From Streptomyces toxytricini (lineage in GTDB: Bacteria; Actinomycetota; Actinomycetes; Streptomycetales; Streptomycetaceae), in assembly GCF_014649915.1 (NCBI RefSeq), contig NZ_BMTY01000009.1, forward strand, positions 233,486-271,085: DNA of 37,600 nucleotides, given 5' to 3'. Below are positions 25,088 through 32,324 of the stretch, piece by piece; positions within the stretch are counted from its first letter, which is position 1, and each line of letters begins with the position of its first letter. The notes beneath the pieces are model-generated. The model was not told the origin of the DNA and did not search any database. It saw only the letters and a list, made by a program, of their open reading frames with translations. The position numbers and the translations under genes were made by a program.

Positions 25088-26119
25088 TCACGGAGCGTCG
25101 ACCGGGGCCTTCGCGTCGGCGGTGCGGTCGGGCAGGGCCTCGGCCCCGTCCTTGGTGACCCGCGTGGCGCCGAAGTAGTCCGGGGTGTCGATCTTGTCGA
25201 AGCGGATCACCGCACCCGTGTAAGGGGCGTTGATCATGTAGCCGCCGCCCACGTACAGCCCGACGTGCCGGATCTCCCGCGAGTTCGTCAGATCGTCGGA
25301 GAAGAACACCAGGTCGCCCGGGAGCAGTTCCTCCCGCGAGGGGTGGGGCCCCGCGTTGTACTGGTCGTTGGCGACGCGCGGCAGCTTGATGCCCACCGAC
25401 TCGTACGCCGCCTTCGTCAGCCCCGAGCAGTCGAACCGCCCGTCCTGGTCGGGCGTTCCGTTGCCGCCCCACAGGTACGGCGTGCCCAGCTGCTTCTGCG
25501 CGAAGTAGATCGCCCCGGCCGCCTGCTGCGAGGGGGCGACCCGCCCGACGGGCCGCTCGAAGCTCTTCGCCAGCGTCGTGATCGCCTTCACGTACCCCTG
25601 CGTCTCCTTGTACGGGGGCACGCCCTGGTACTTGAACACCGCGCCGGGGCCGGCGTTGTAGGCGGCGAGCATGTTCGCGACGGGGTCGCCGGGGACCTTC
25701 CCGACGTCCTTGGCCAGCGCGCAGTCGTACGAAGCCGCCGAGGGGATCGCGTCGTTGGGGTCCCAGATGTCCCGGTCCCCGTCGCCGTCCCCGTCGATCC
25801 CGTGGGTGGCCCACGTGCCGGGGATGAACTGGGCGATGCCCCGCGCGTCGGCCGGGCTGACGACCGTCGGGTTCCAGCCGCTCTCCGAGTACAGCTGCGC
25901 GGCCAGGACCGCCGGGGACAGGGTCGGGCAGAGCACGCCCCACTTCTGCACCAGCGCCTGGTACTTCGACGGCACGGCGCCCTTGGCTAGCCCGAGCGCG
26001 CGGCCGCCGGCGCCGCCCGCGATGCCCGCCGCCGCCGAGTACGTGCCGATCACCAGGAGGGCGACGAAGCACAGGAACACGGCGAGCGCACCGCCGCCGA
26101 CCTTCCAGAATCTGCGCAC
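25088..26119 (-). CDS. SLT lytic transglycosylase + NlpC/P60 hydrolase (VirB1-like)
   Basis: 343 residues. One N-terminal membrane segment (ALAVFLCFVALLVIGTYSAA) anchors or exports it. The SLT domain (about 50-170) has the catalytic Glu79 in LYSESGWNP, then DARGIAQFIPGTWATHG and MLAAYNAGPGAV. The NlpC/P60 domain (about 205-325) has Cys231 in RFDCSGLTKAAYESVG and His285 in RHVGLYVGGG. It should cleave both glycan strands and peptide stems of peptidoglycan. Such bifunctional enzymes are the VirB1-type component of Gram-positive type IV systems, and the secretion-like operon lies close by on the other strand. GTG at 26119 has gggagg upstream. It follows the degenerate kinase gene by 58 bases on the same strand. 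Confidence 0.93.
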   Translation of the reverse strand: MRRFWKVGGGALAVFLCFVALLVIGTYSAAAGIAGGAGGRALGLAKGAVPSKYQALVQKWGVLCPTLSPAVLAAQLYSESGWNPTVVSPADARGIAQFIPGTWATHGIDGDGDGDRDIWDPNDAIPSAASYDCALAKDVGKVPGDPVANMLAAYNAGPGAVFKYQGVPPYKETQGYVKAITTLAKSFERPVGRVAPSQQAAGAIYFAQKQLGTPYLWGGNGTPDQDGRFDCSGLTKAAYESVGIKLPRVANDQYNAGPHPSREELLPGDLVFFSDDLTNSREIRHVGLYVGGGYMINAPYTGAVIRFDKIDTPDYFGATRVTKDGAEALPDRTADAKAPVDAP

Positions 26120-26177
26120 CCGTCAACCCTCCCCCATCGGACGGACATTCACAGGGATTCACCGACTCGTGTCGGAT

Positions 26178-27773
26178 TCATCCCTTTTGCGCCCCCACGT
26201 CGAAGCCGCGGCACCACACGCTCTTGTGTTCCGTATCCGAGACGGCGTGCCGGAACACCACCGTCCACCCCCCGGGATCCTGCGCCGGCGCCGGCGCGGG
26301 CACCCTGCGGCCCTCCAGCTCCATCGAGAAGTCGTCCGGGTACACCACCGACTTCCACTGCGTCGCATCCCCCTCGTGCACATCGCGCGCCAGGGCGGCG
26401 AAGCCGAGCTGCCGGTTCTCCGACACCCCTGTGGGCCGCCCCTGCGCATCCACCTCGTGCGGCGGCTTCACCACCACCGCAAGGTGGTACGCCGGCGCCC
26501 CCGGCACCGCCTCCTTCAACCGGAACGCGACCCGCACCCGCCCCGGCTGCAGCTCTCCCTCCGGGTCCCGCTCGGCCGGCGTGATCACACCCTGCAGCCC
26601 CGTCAGCGGCCGCTCCTCCACTTCCGGCCCCCGGCACTCGCCCCGCACCGGATCCCAGGAATCCGCGTTCGGCGCCGTCTGCCGGATCAGCCCGGGCTGA
26701 TCCGCCGGCGACCGCCCGGCCGACGGCCGCGCCGCCGGCTGCGACCCGGCCGCCGCGTCCGCGGCCGCGCCCCCGCCGCCCGCCGGAATCCCCCACACCG
26801 CAACCGCGCCCAGCGCGGCCAGCGCCAGCCCCGCCGCCGCCCACGCCCCGGCGCGGCCGCGCCGCCGCCGGGGCGGGCCGGGCGCCGACGGCGCCGACGG
26901 CGCCGCCGGCGCGTACCCGGCCGGCGGCGGATACCCGTACGCCCCCGCCGGCGCGGGCCCCTGCGCCCGTACGGCATGCCGCGGCACCGCATCGCCCAGC
27001 GCCCCCAGCCCCGCGTACACCGGATCGTCCGCCAGGGCGCCTTCCCCGGCGCACCGCTCCACGACCTCCGCGAGGGCCGGCCGCCGCGCCGGGTCCTCCT
27101 GCGTACAGGCCGCGACCAGCTCCGCCAGCCCCGGCTCCACCCCGGCCACGTCCAGCGGCCCGCCGCCCGCACCGAACGGCGGCCGCCCCGTCGCCGCGTA
27201 CGCCAGGAGCGCCCCCAGCGCGAACACGTCCGCCGCGGGCCCCGCCTCCGCCCCCGCACGCACCTCCGGCGCCGCGGAACCGGGCGCGCCCGCGTCCCGC
27301 GCGAAGCCGAAACCGGTGATCAGCGGGCCCTGCCCGGCGAGCACCACGCACTCCGGCGTGAAGCCCCGGTGCACCACCCCGAACGCGTGGAGCGCCGCCA
27401 GCCCCTCCGCCAGCGCCGCCAGCAGCCTCCGGCACGTCGGCGCGGGCAGCGGCCCCCGCCCGGCGACCGCGCGGGCCAGCGTCGGCCCCGCCGCGTACTC
27501 CGTCGCCAGCCAGAACGGCGGCGCCGCCAGCGAGGCGTCCACCAGGTCCGCCGTGTGCGCCGACCGCACCGCGCGCACCGCCTCCGCCTCGCGCTTGAAC
27601 CGGGCCAGCGCCTCCGGATCCCCGGTGGTCCGCGACCCGACCACCTGCACCGCCACCAGCCGCCCCCCGGGCGACCGCGCGAGGTACACCTGCCCCAGCG
27701 CTCCGGCACCCAGCCGGGCCAGCAGGGCATGCGCCCCCACCTGGGCGGGGTCGGTGTCTGTCAGGGCTTCCAC
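26178..27773 (-). CDS. Membrane-spanning Ser/Thr pseudokinase
   Basis: 531 residues. The kinase fold (about 10-270) is clear: the Gly-rich loop LGAGALGQVYLA, the helix-C Glu (KREAEAVRAV), an APE-like SAAPEV and DVFALGALLAYAATGRPPF. The catalytic residues are lost: VAVK is VAVQ (Gln43), HRDLKP is HRGFTP (Gly137) and DFG is GFG (Gly154). It cannot be expected to phosphorylate protein. A Pro-rich linker, a membrane helix (about 315-335) and an extracytoplasmic C-terminal domain of about 190 residues of unknown fold follow (from PNADSWDPVRGECRGP to SVWCRGFDVGAQKG, with a Cys near each end). The GTG at 27773 opens the protein just before the kinase domain. Upstream of the SLT/NlpC hydrolase on the same strand, so probably a binding or signalling partner of the secretion-like system. 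Confidence 0.9.
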   Translation of the reverse strand: MEALTDTDPAQVGAHALLARLGAGALGQVYLARSPGGRLVAVQVVGSRTTGDPEALARFKREAEAVRAVRSAHTADLVDASLAAPPFWLATEYAAGPTLARAVAGRGPLPAPTCRRLLAALAEGLAALHAFGVVHRGFTPECVVLAGQGPLITGFGFARDAGAPGSAAPEVRAGAEAGPAADVFALGALLAYAATGRPPFGAGGGPLDVAGVEPGLAELVAACTQEDPARRPALAEVVERCAGEGALADDPVYAGLGALGDAVPRHAVRAQGPAPAGAYGYPPPAGYAPAAPSAPSAPGPPRRRRGRAGAWAAAGLALAALGAVAVWGIPAGGGGAAADAAAGSQPAARPSAGRSPADQPGLIRQTAPNADSWDPVRGECRGPEVEERPLTGLQGVITPAERDPEGELQPGRVRVAFRLKEAVPGAPAYHLAVVVKPPHEVDAQGRPTGVSENRQLGFAALARDVHEGDATQWKSVVYPDDFSMELEGRRVPAPAPAQDPGGWTVVFRHAVSDTEHKSVWCRGFDVGAQKG

Positions 27774-27844
27774 CCGCCAGAGGGTGCCACACGGACTTCC
27801 CCGCCCGGCAGGGGGGTTGACCGGCCCCGCCGCCCGGCGCGGCG

Positions 27845-28633
27845 TCAGGGGCGCGGCGCCACGAAAAGGCTCTGCGCGCCCCTCCCGACGGGCCCCTTCT
27901 CGTCGTGCAGGACCGCATCCGCGAGCCCGATCCCCGCCGGGTCCACGCTCGTCCGCGCCTGCACCCCGACCCACTCGCCCGCCGGGTGCCGGTGCACGTG
28001 CACCGTCAGGTCGCTGTTGACGAACACGAACCGCCCGAAGTCGACGGCCGCGCTGATCCCGTTGCCGGAGTCCGCCGCGACCAGCACCCGGTCCAGCGCC
28101 CCGACCGGCTCCCCCGCCACCAGCGGCACCCGCATCCGCATCCAGCACGCCCCCGGCCCCGGCTCCGCGAAGCCGCCCTCGGCGAACCGCATCTCCACCG
28201 CCGTGTGGTACCCCCGCTCCCACGGCACCGCGTAGAACGGCGACCGCGCCAGCGACCCCGGCGGCGGCAGCCGCGGCCCCTCCGCCACCGCCGGAACCAC
28301 CCCGTCCGCGGCCACCCGCACCCGCAGGGCCCGCGCCACCACCGCCGGCTGCCCGGCGCCCGCCGGCTCCAGCTCCGCCTCCACCACCTCGGTGCTCCGA
28401 CCCAGCCGCAGCTCCCGCACCCGTACGGACACCACGCCCAGCGGCACCGGCCGCAGGATGTCGAAGGTGATCCGCGCGATCCGCATGTCCGGACGCGCCC
28501 CCGCCCGCTGCTCGACCGCCCGGCCGAGCAGCGCGGCCGGCGGCCCCGCGTGCTGCGCTCCCGCATCCCACGGCCCCCGCGTGTCCTCGGTGGCCAGGAA
28601 CCGCTCCCCGTCGATCCGCTCGTAGAACGCCAT
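27845..28633 (-). CDS. Acyl-CoA thioesterase-like double hotdog protein
   Basis: 262 residues, the usual length of TesB-like or double-hotdog thioesterase family proteins. Matching features are the N-terminal WDAGAQHAGPPAALLGRAVE, RITFDILRPVPLGVVSVRVRELRLGRSTEVVEAEL in the first hotdog, and FVFVNSDLTVHVHRHPAGEWVGVQARTSVDPAGIGLADAVLHDEKGPVGRGAQSL in the second. These enzymes hydrolyse acyl-CoA thioesters. The ATG at 28633 lies eight bases after a TAGCGT box, suggesting a leaderless transcript. It precedes the pseudokinase by 71 bases on the same strand and is divergent from the pentapeptide gene. No sign that it takes part in secretion. Confidence 0.85.
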   Translation of the reverse strand: MAFYERIDGERFLATEDTRGPWDAGAQHAGPPAALLGRAVEQRAGARPDMRIARITFDILRPVPLGVVSVRVRELRLGRSTEVVEAELEPAGAGQPAVVARALRVRVAADGVVPAVAEGPRLPPPGSLARSPFYAVPWERGYHTAVEMRFAEGGFAEPGPGACWMRMRVPLVAGEPVGALDRVLVAADSGNGISAAVDFGRFVFVNSDLTVHVHRHPAGEWVGVQARTSVDPAGIGLADAVLHDEKGPVGRGAQSLFVAPRP

Positions 28634-28641
28634 GCCCCCGG

Positions 28642-28718
28642 ACGCTACCCGCCGGTAATTCCCGGCACCAGGCCCCCGGCCGGCTCCCGCACACCGCCCG
28701 GCCCCGGCCTGTGACAAT
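28642..28718. promoter_or_regulatory. Divergent promoters of thioesterase and pentapeptide genes
   Basis: On the minus strand TAGCGT (28642-28647) sits eight bases before the thioesterase ATG. On the plus strand GACAAT (28713-28718) sits six bases before the pentapeptide GTG. Both fit leaderless transcription from a shared 91-bp divergent region. Confidence 0.5.
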
Positions 28719-28724
28719 GGGGAG

Positions 28725-29567
28725 GTGTCAGCCACCCCCGCCACCCCCGCCGCCGACCCCCACGACAGGGACCGCCTCCGCGCCGACTGCGCGAACTGCT
28801 TCGCCCTGTGCTGCGTCGCCCTCCCCTTCGCCAAGTCGAACGACTTCGCCGTGAACAAGGCCGCCGGCACCCCTTGCAAGAACCTCCGCCAGGACTTCCG
28901 CTGCGGCATCCACACCCGCCTGCGCGACTCCGGCTTCCAGGGCTGCACCACCTTCGACTGCTTCGGCGCCGGCCAGCAGGTCTCCCGGATCACCTTCGGC
29001 GGCGAGGACTGGCGCACCCACCCCGGCACCGCCCGCCGCATGTTCGAGGTCTTCCCCCTCATGCGGCAGCTCCACGAGCTCCTCTTCTACGTCACCGAAG
29101 CCCTCGCACGCCCGGCCGCCCGCCCCCTGCACGCCCGGCTGCGCACCCTCCTCGACGAGACCGCCGGCTGGGCCGCCGCCGACGCCGCCGCCCTCACGGC
29201 CGACCTCGACCTCCCCGACCTCCGCGGCCGCATCAACACCCTCCTCCTGGAGACCAGCGAACTCGTCCGCGCCAAGGCCCCCGGCCGCCGCCGCAACCAC
29301 CGCGGCGCCGACCTCATGGGCGCCCGCCTCGCCGGAGCCGACCTGCGCGGCGCCAACCTCCGCGGCGCCTACCTCATCGCCGCCGACCTCTCCGGCGCCG
29401 ACCTCCGCCTCGCCGACCTCATCGGCGCCGACTTCCGCGACACCGACCTGCGCGGAGCCGACCTGCGCGACGCCCTCTTCCTCACCCAGGCCCAGCTCGG
29501 CGCCGCCCGGGGCGACAGCAGCACCAGGATTCCGCCCGGCCTCACCCGCCCCGCCCACTGGGCCTGA
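28725..29567 (+). CDS. Cys-rich domain + pentapeptide-repeat protein
   Basis: 280 residues. The N-terminal half holds eight Cys: 22, 25, 29, 30, 51, 60, 74 and 79, starting CANCFALCC, a pattern like YkgJ-type zinc or iron-sulfur binding domains. A helical middle follows (about 105-190). Residues about 195-265 are pentapeptide repeats with A(D/N)LXX periodicity, for example GADLRGANLRGAYLIAADL, which form a right-handed quadrilateral beta-helix used for protein binding or DNA mimicry. Cytoplasmic; no signal peptide or membrane segment. The start is GTG with a -10-like box six bases upstream and an SD-like ggag too close to work, so likely leaderless. It lies about 150 bp upstream of the secretion-like operon promoter on the same strand; a link is possible but not shown. 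Confidence 0.85.
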   Translation: MSATPATPAADPHDRDRLRADCANCFALCCVALPFAKSNDFAVNKAAGTPCKNLRQDFRCGIHTRLRDSGFQGCTTFDCFGAGQQVSRITFGGEDWRTHPGTARRMFEVFPLMRQLHELLFYVTEALARPAARPLHARLRTLLDETAGWAAADAAALTADLDLPDLRGRINTLLLETSELVRAKAPGRRRNHRGADLMGARLAGADLRGANLRGAYLIAADLSGADLRLADLIGADFRDTDLRGADLRDALFLTQAQLGAARGDSSTRIPPGLTRPAHWA

Positions 29568-29680
29568 CGGACCATCCGACCATCGGACCGTCAGACAAAC
29601 ACACCGTCACCACCGCAGGTCAGGGCCCCGGACGGGCCAAGCCCCGGGACACCGGGCAAAGAAGCCCGTCAAGTCGACGT

Positions 29681-29709
29681 ATGACCGGGGTTTCATCAGC
29701 GAAGATAGT
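29681..29709 (+). promoter_or_regulatory. Promoter of the secretion-like operon
   Basis: -35 ATGACC (29681-29686), a 17-nt spacer and -10 GATAGT (29704-29709). The predicted start near 29716-29719 coincides with an ATG at 29719, so a leaderless, N-terminally longer first protein is also possible. Confidence 0.6.
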
Positions 29710-29769
29710 GGGTGACCCATGCCGTCGGCACGGGCTACCGGAACTACCCGTACAGGGGCGGTGAGTTAC

Positions 29770-30078
29770 ATGATCCTGGCAGCCGAAAAGGGCGACATCA
29801 CCACCATCATCGGCGGAATCGCCCCCAACTGGGGGCCCTTCGGCAGTCTCGGCAACGAGGCGAAGGTCATGATCGAAGTCATCATGGCGGTCGCCATCCT
29901 CCTCTGCCTCGGCATCGCCATCTGGGGCGCCGCCAAGCAGCGCATCGGCGCCACCGCGCTGCGCGACACCTTCAGCGCCGAACAGGGCAAAGGCCTGATC
30001 GTCGCCGGCCTCACCGGCGTCTTCATCATCGGCTCCCTCGGCACGCTCTTCACCATCGTCTACGGAATGGCCGTCTAG
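29770..30078 (+). CDS. Small two-TM protein, first gene of the secretion-like operon
   Basis: 102 residues from ATG 29770 (MILAAEKGDITTIIGG), with a ggtgag site close upstream; from the ATG at 29719 it would have 119 residues. Two membrane segments, VIMAVAILLCLGIAIWGAA and GLIVAGLTGVFIIGSLGTLFTIVYG, are separated by a short charged loop (KQRIGATALRDTFSAEQGK). Size and two-helix topology recall VirB2/TrbC-type pilins or small membrane subunits of type IV systems, but I see no signal-peptide cleavage site, so the assignment is by position and topology only. The next gene begins 103 bases on. Confidence 0.75.
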   Translation: MILAAEKGDITTIIGGIAPNWGPFGSLGNEAKVMIEVIMAVAILLCLGIAIWGAAKQRIGATALRDTFSAEQGKGLIVAGLTGVFIIGSLGTLFTIVYGMAV

Positions 30079-30181
30079 CCGGACCGCCCGCCGGATCCGG
30101 ACCGGGGCCCGATCACCACCACACCGCATCCACGCGGGAACCAGCACTACCGTCGTACGACGCGGAGGGGGCGGACAGGCA

Positions 30182-31009
30182 ATGAGCAACGACGACCAGT
30201 ACGGCGGCGGCCACGGCGAGATCGGCGGCACGGGCCAGACCCGCACCCGCCTCCCCGAGGCCGACACCGACCCGTACGGCGCCCCCCGCCGCACCCCCCG
30301 CGCCTCTCGCAGCCTGGTCACGGTGGTCGGCGTGGTGGTCCTGCTGATCGCCGCCATCGCGTTCGCCAACCAGTCCGGCGACACCCCCGACCCCGCCGGC
30401 ACGGCCGACACCCCGGCCACCTCCGCGACGTCCCCCACCGGCACCCGCCCGGTCGACGCCAAGAACGCCGGCATCCCCACGGGCTTCCCGGCCGACCAAC
30501 AGGGCGCCCAGTCGGCCGCCGCGAACTACGCGGTGGCCCTGGTCTCGGCGGACATCCTCAAACCGCAGATGCGCCGCCAGATCGTCCGCCAGGTCTTCGC
30601 GCCCGACAAGGTGGCCGAGATCGAACCGAGACTCGACCAGGCCTACGGCAAACCCTTCCTCGACCGGGCAGGTCTGGACGCCAACGGGAACGCCGCCCCG
30701 GGCCTGACCTACGTGTCCCGCACCGTCCCCGTCGGCACCAAGGCCGTCAAATACACGGACGGCGCAGCTGTCGTCGAGGTCTGGTGCACCGGAGTCTTCG
30801 GCACCGCGGGCGTCGGCTCGACCAACCCGGTCAGCAACGACTGGTTCACCATGACGCTGACGCTTCGCCGGGTGGACAACGACTGGAAGGTCGACAGCTT
30901 CGCCCAGAAGGACGGCCCCGCCCCCGTCCACACCGACCGCACGGCCTCGACAGCCGAAGAGATCGCCAAGGCAGCAACGGAGTACGGAGGCTTCACCTAT
31001 GCCCGGTAG
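30182..31009 (+). CDS. Single-TM VirB8/TcpC-like conjugation protein
   Basis: 275 residues. A hydrophilic cytoplasmic N-terminus (1-43), a membrane segment (44-62, LVTVVGVVVLLIAAIAFA), a Thr/Pro-rich linker, then an extracytoplasmic domain (about 100-265) with an NTF2-like strand pattern: VKYTDGAAVVEVWCTGVFG, FTMTLTLRRVDNDWKVDSFAQ. This layout (short cytoplasmic tail, one helix, NTF2-like domain outside) is that of VirB8 and the Gram-positive TcpC proteins, which are scaffold components of type IV secretion channels. Assignment is by architecture. ATG at 30182 follows ggaggggg at about 12 bases. Its last 11 bases overlap the next gene. Confidence 0.8.
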   Translation: MSNDDQYGGGHGEIGGTGQTRTRLPEADTDPYGAPRRTPRASRSLVTVVGVVVLLIAAIAFANQSGDTPDPAGTADTPATSATSPTGTRPVDAKNAGIPTGFPADQQGAQSAAANYAVALVSADILKPQMRRQIVRQVFAPDKVAEIEPRLDQAYGKPFLDRAGLDANGNAAPGLTYVSRTVPVGTKAVKYTDGAAVVEVWCTGVFGTAGVGSTNPVSNDWFTMTLTLRRVDNDWKVDSFAQKDGPAPVHTDRTASTAEEIAKAATEYGGFTYAR

Positions 31010-32324
31010 CCCCATCCGGCGCGCCGCCGGCGCGCTGGCCGCCGTACAGGCCGCCGCCGTCCTCTTCGCCGCCCGGGCCCACGCCGCCCCGCCGACGACC
31101 CCGGCAGCGACACCCCCGGCCTCCCCGTCCCCCTCGGCGTCGCCGAACGACAACCGGTGCGACCTGATCGTGGGGCCCGCCAGGGACTTCTGCGAGCGCG
31201 GCAACGGCGCAGCCACCGGCGGAGCCCCCCGCACCGGCCTCGCCCCGAGCGACCCGGCCGACGCCCTCAACCCCCTCGGCTCCCTCGCCAAGGGCTGCGC
31301 CGACGCCGCCGCCTGGATCGTCACCGAGCTCGGCAAAGCCGTCAACGGCAGCGCGAACGTCGACTTCACCAACAGCGCATTCCTCAAGCAGTACGCCATC
31401 GTCTTCGCCGCCTCGACCGTCCTCACCCTGGTCCTGTGGCTCCTCGCCGTCGCCAAGCGCGCCATCCGCGGCGTCCCCCTGGCCACGGCCCTCTCCGAGG
31501 CCATCGGCTTCCTCTGGCTGACCGTCCTCGCCTCCGCCTTCACCCCCTTGATCCTCTACACCGTCGTCTCCGCGACCGACGGCGTCACCGAGGTCATCGC
31601 CTCCGCCGGCGGCAGCCAGACCGACATGTTCTTCGGCTCCTTCACCGAAGCCCTCAAGAAGGGCGACTCCATCGGCGGCGGCCCGATCATGCTGATCGTC
31701 GTCTCCCTCGTGACCGTCCTCGCCGCCGGCATCCTCTTCCTGGAACTCTTCATCCGGGCCGCCCTCCTCTACGTGGGCGCCCTCCTCGGCGTCGTCGTCT
31801 ACTCCGGACTCGTCGACCGCAACCTCTGGGGCCACGTCCGCCGCTGGGCCGGCATCATGATCGCCGTCATCCTCGTGAAGCCGGTCATCGTCATCGTCCT
31901 CGGCCTCGCCGGCGCCCTCGCCGGCGACAAGGGCCCGAACGCCTTCTCCGCCGTCGTCTCCGGCCTCGCGATCATCCTGCTGGCCATCTTCGCCTCCGCG
32001 ATGATCTACCGCTTCGTCCCCGGCTTCGGAGACGACATCGCCGCGGCCCGAGCCGGCCGCACCAAGGCCACAGACGGCGCCCAGGCCGCCGCCGTCATCA
32101 GCAGCCCGGCCTCCCTCGTCTCCCAGGGCATCAAGACCCACAGCAGCCGCGGCGCCCACCGCTCCGGCGGCGGCACCCCCGCCCCCGCCAACCCCCTCTC
32201 CGGAGGCGTGGCCGCCCACAGCAGCCGCCCCACCGGCGGCGGCAGCGGAACCCTCCCCGCCGCCGCACCCGCGCCCCGCACGAGCTCGCCGAGCACGAGG
32301 AACACAGGAGGTGACGGGCGTTGA
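30999..32324 (+). CDS. VirB6/TrbL-like polytopic membrane protein
   Basis: 441 residues. A likely signal peptide (1-29, ending ARAHA), an extracytoplasmic stretch with two Cys (RCDLIVGPARDFCERG), about six membrane helices between 128 and 340, and a Gly/Ser/Pro-rich cytoplasmic tail of about 95 residues with two HSSR motifs. VirB6/TrbL proteins form the inner-membrane channel of type IV systems; typical here are KQYAIVFAASTVLTLVLWLLAVAK and the amphipathic FIRAALLYVGALLGVVVYSGL. Overlaps the previous gene by 11 bases and its stop (TTGA) overlaps the next start. Confidence 0.85.
   Translation: MPGSPIRRAAGALAAVQAAAVLFAARAHAAPPTTPAATPPASPSPSASPNDNRCDLIVGPARDFCERGNGAATGGAPRTGLAPSDPADALNPLGSLAKGCADAAAWIVTELGKAVNGSANVDFTNSAFLKQYAIVFAASTVLTLVLWLLAVAKRAIRGVPLATALSEAIGFLWLTVLASAFTPLILYTVVSATDGVTEVIASAGGSQTDMFFGSFTEALKKGDSIGGGPIMLIVVSLVTVLAAGILFLELFIRAALLYVGALLGVVVYSGLVDRNLWGHVRRWAGIMIAVILVKPVIVIVLGLAGALAGDKGPNAFSAVVSGLAIILLAIFASAMIYRFVPGFGDDIAAARAGRTKATDGAQAAAVISSPASLVSQGIKTHSSRGAHRSGGGTPAPANPLSGGVAAHSSRPTGGGSGTLPAAAPAPRTSSPSTRNTGGDGR

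Noticed and set aside
26120..26177. ydaO-type (c-di-AMP) riboswitch before the SLT/NlpC gene
   Set aside because: Such hydrolase genes often have one, but the gap to the upstream gene is only 58 bp, too short for it.
26178..27773. Kinase residues lost through a frameshift or sequencing error
   Set aside because: The frame continues with correct kinase motifs before, between and after the three changes, so they are separate substitutions.
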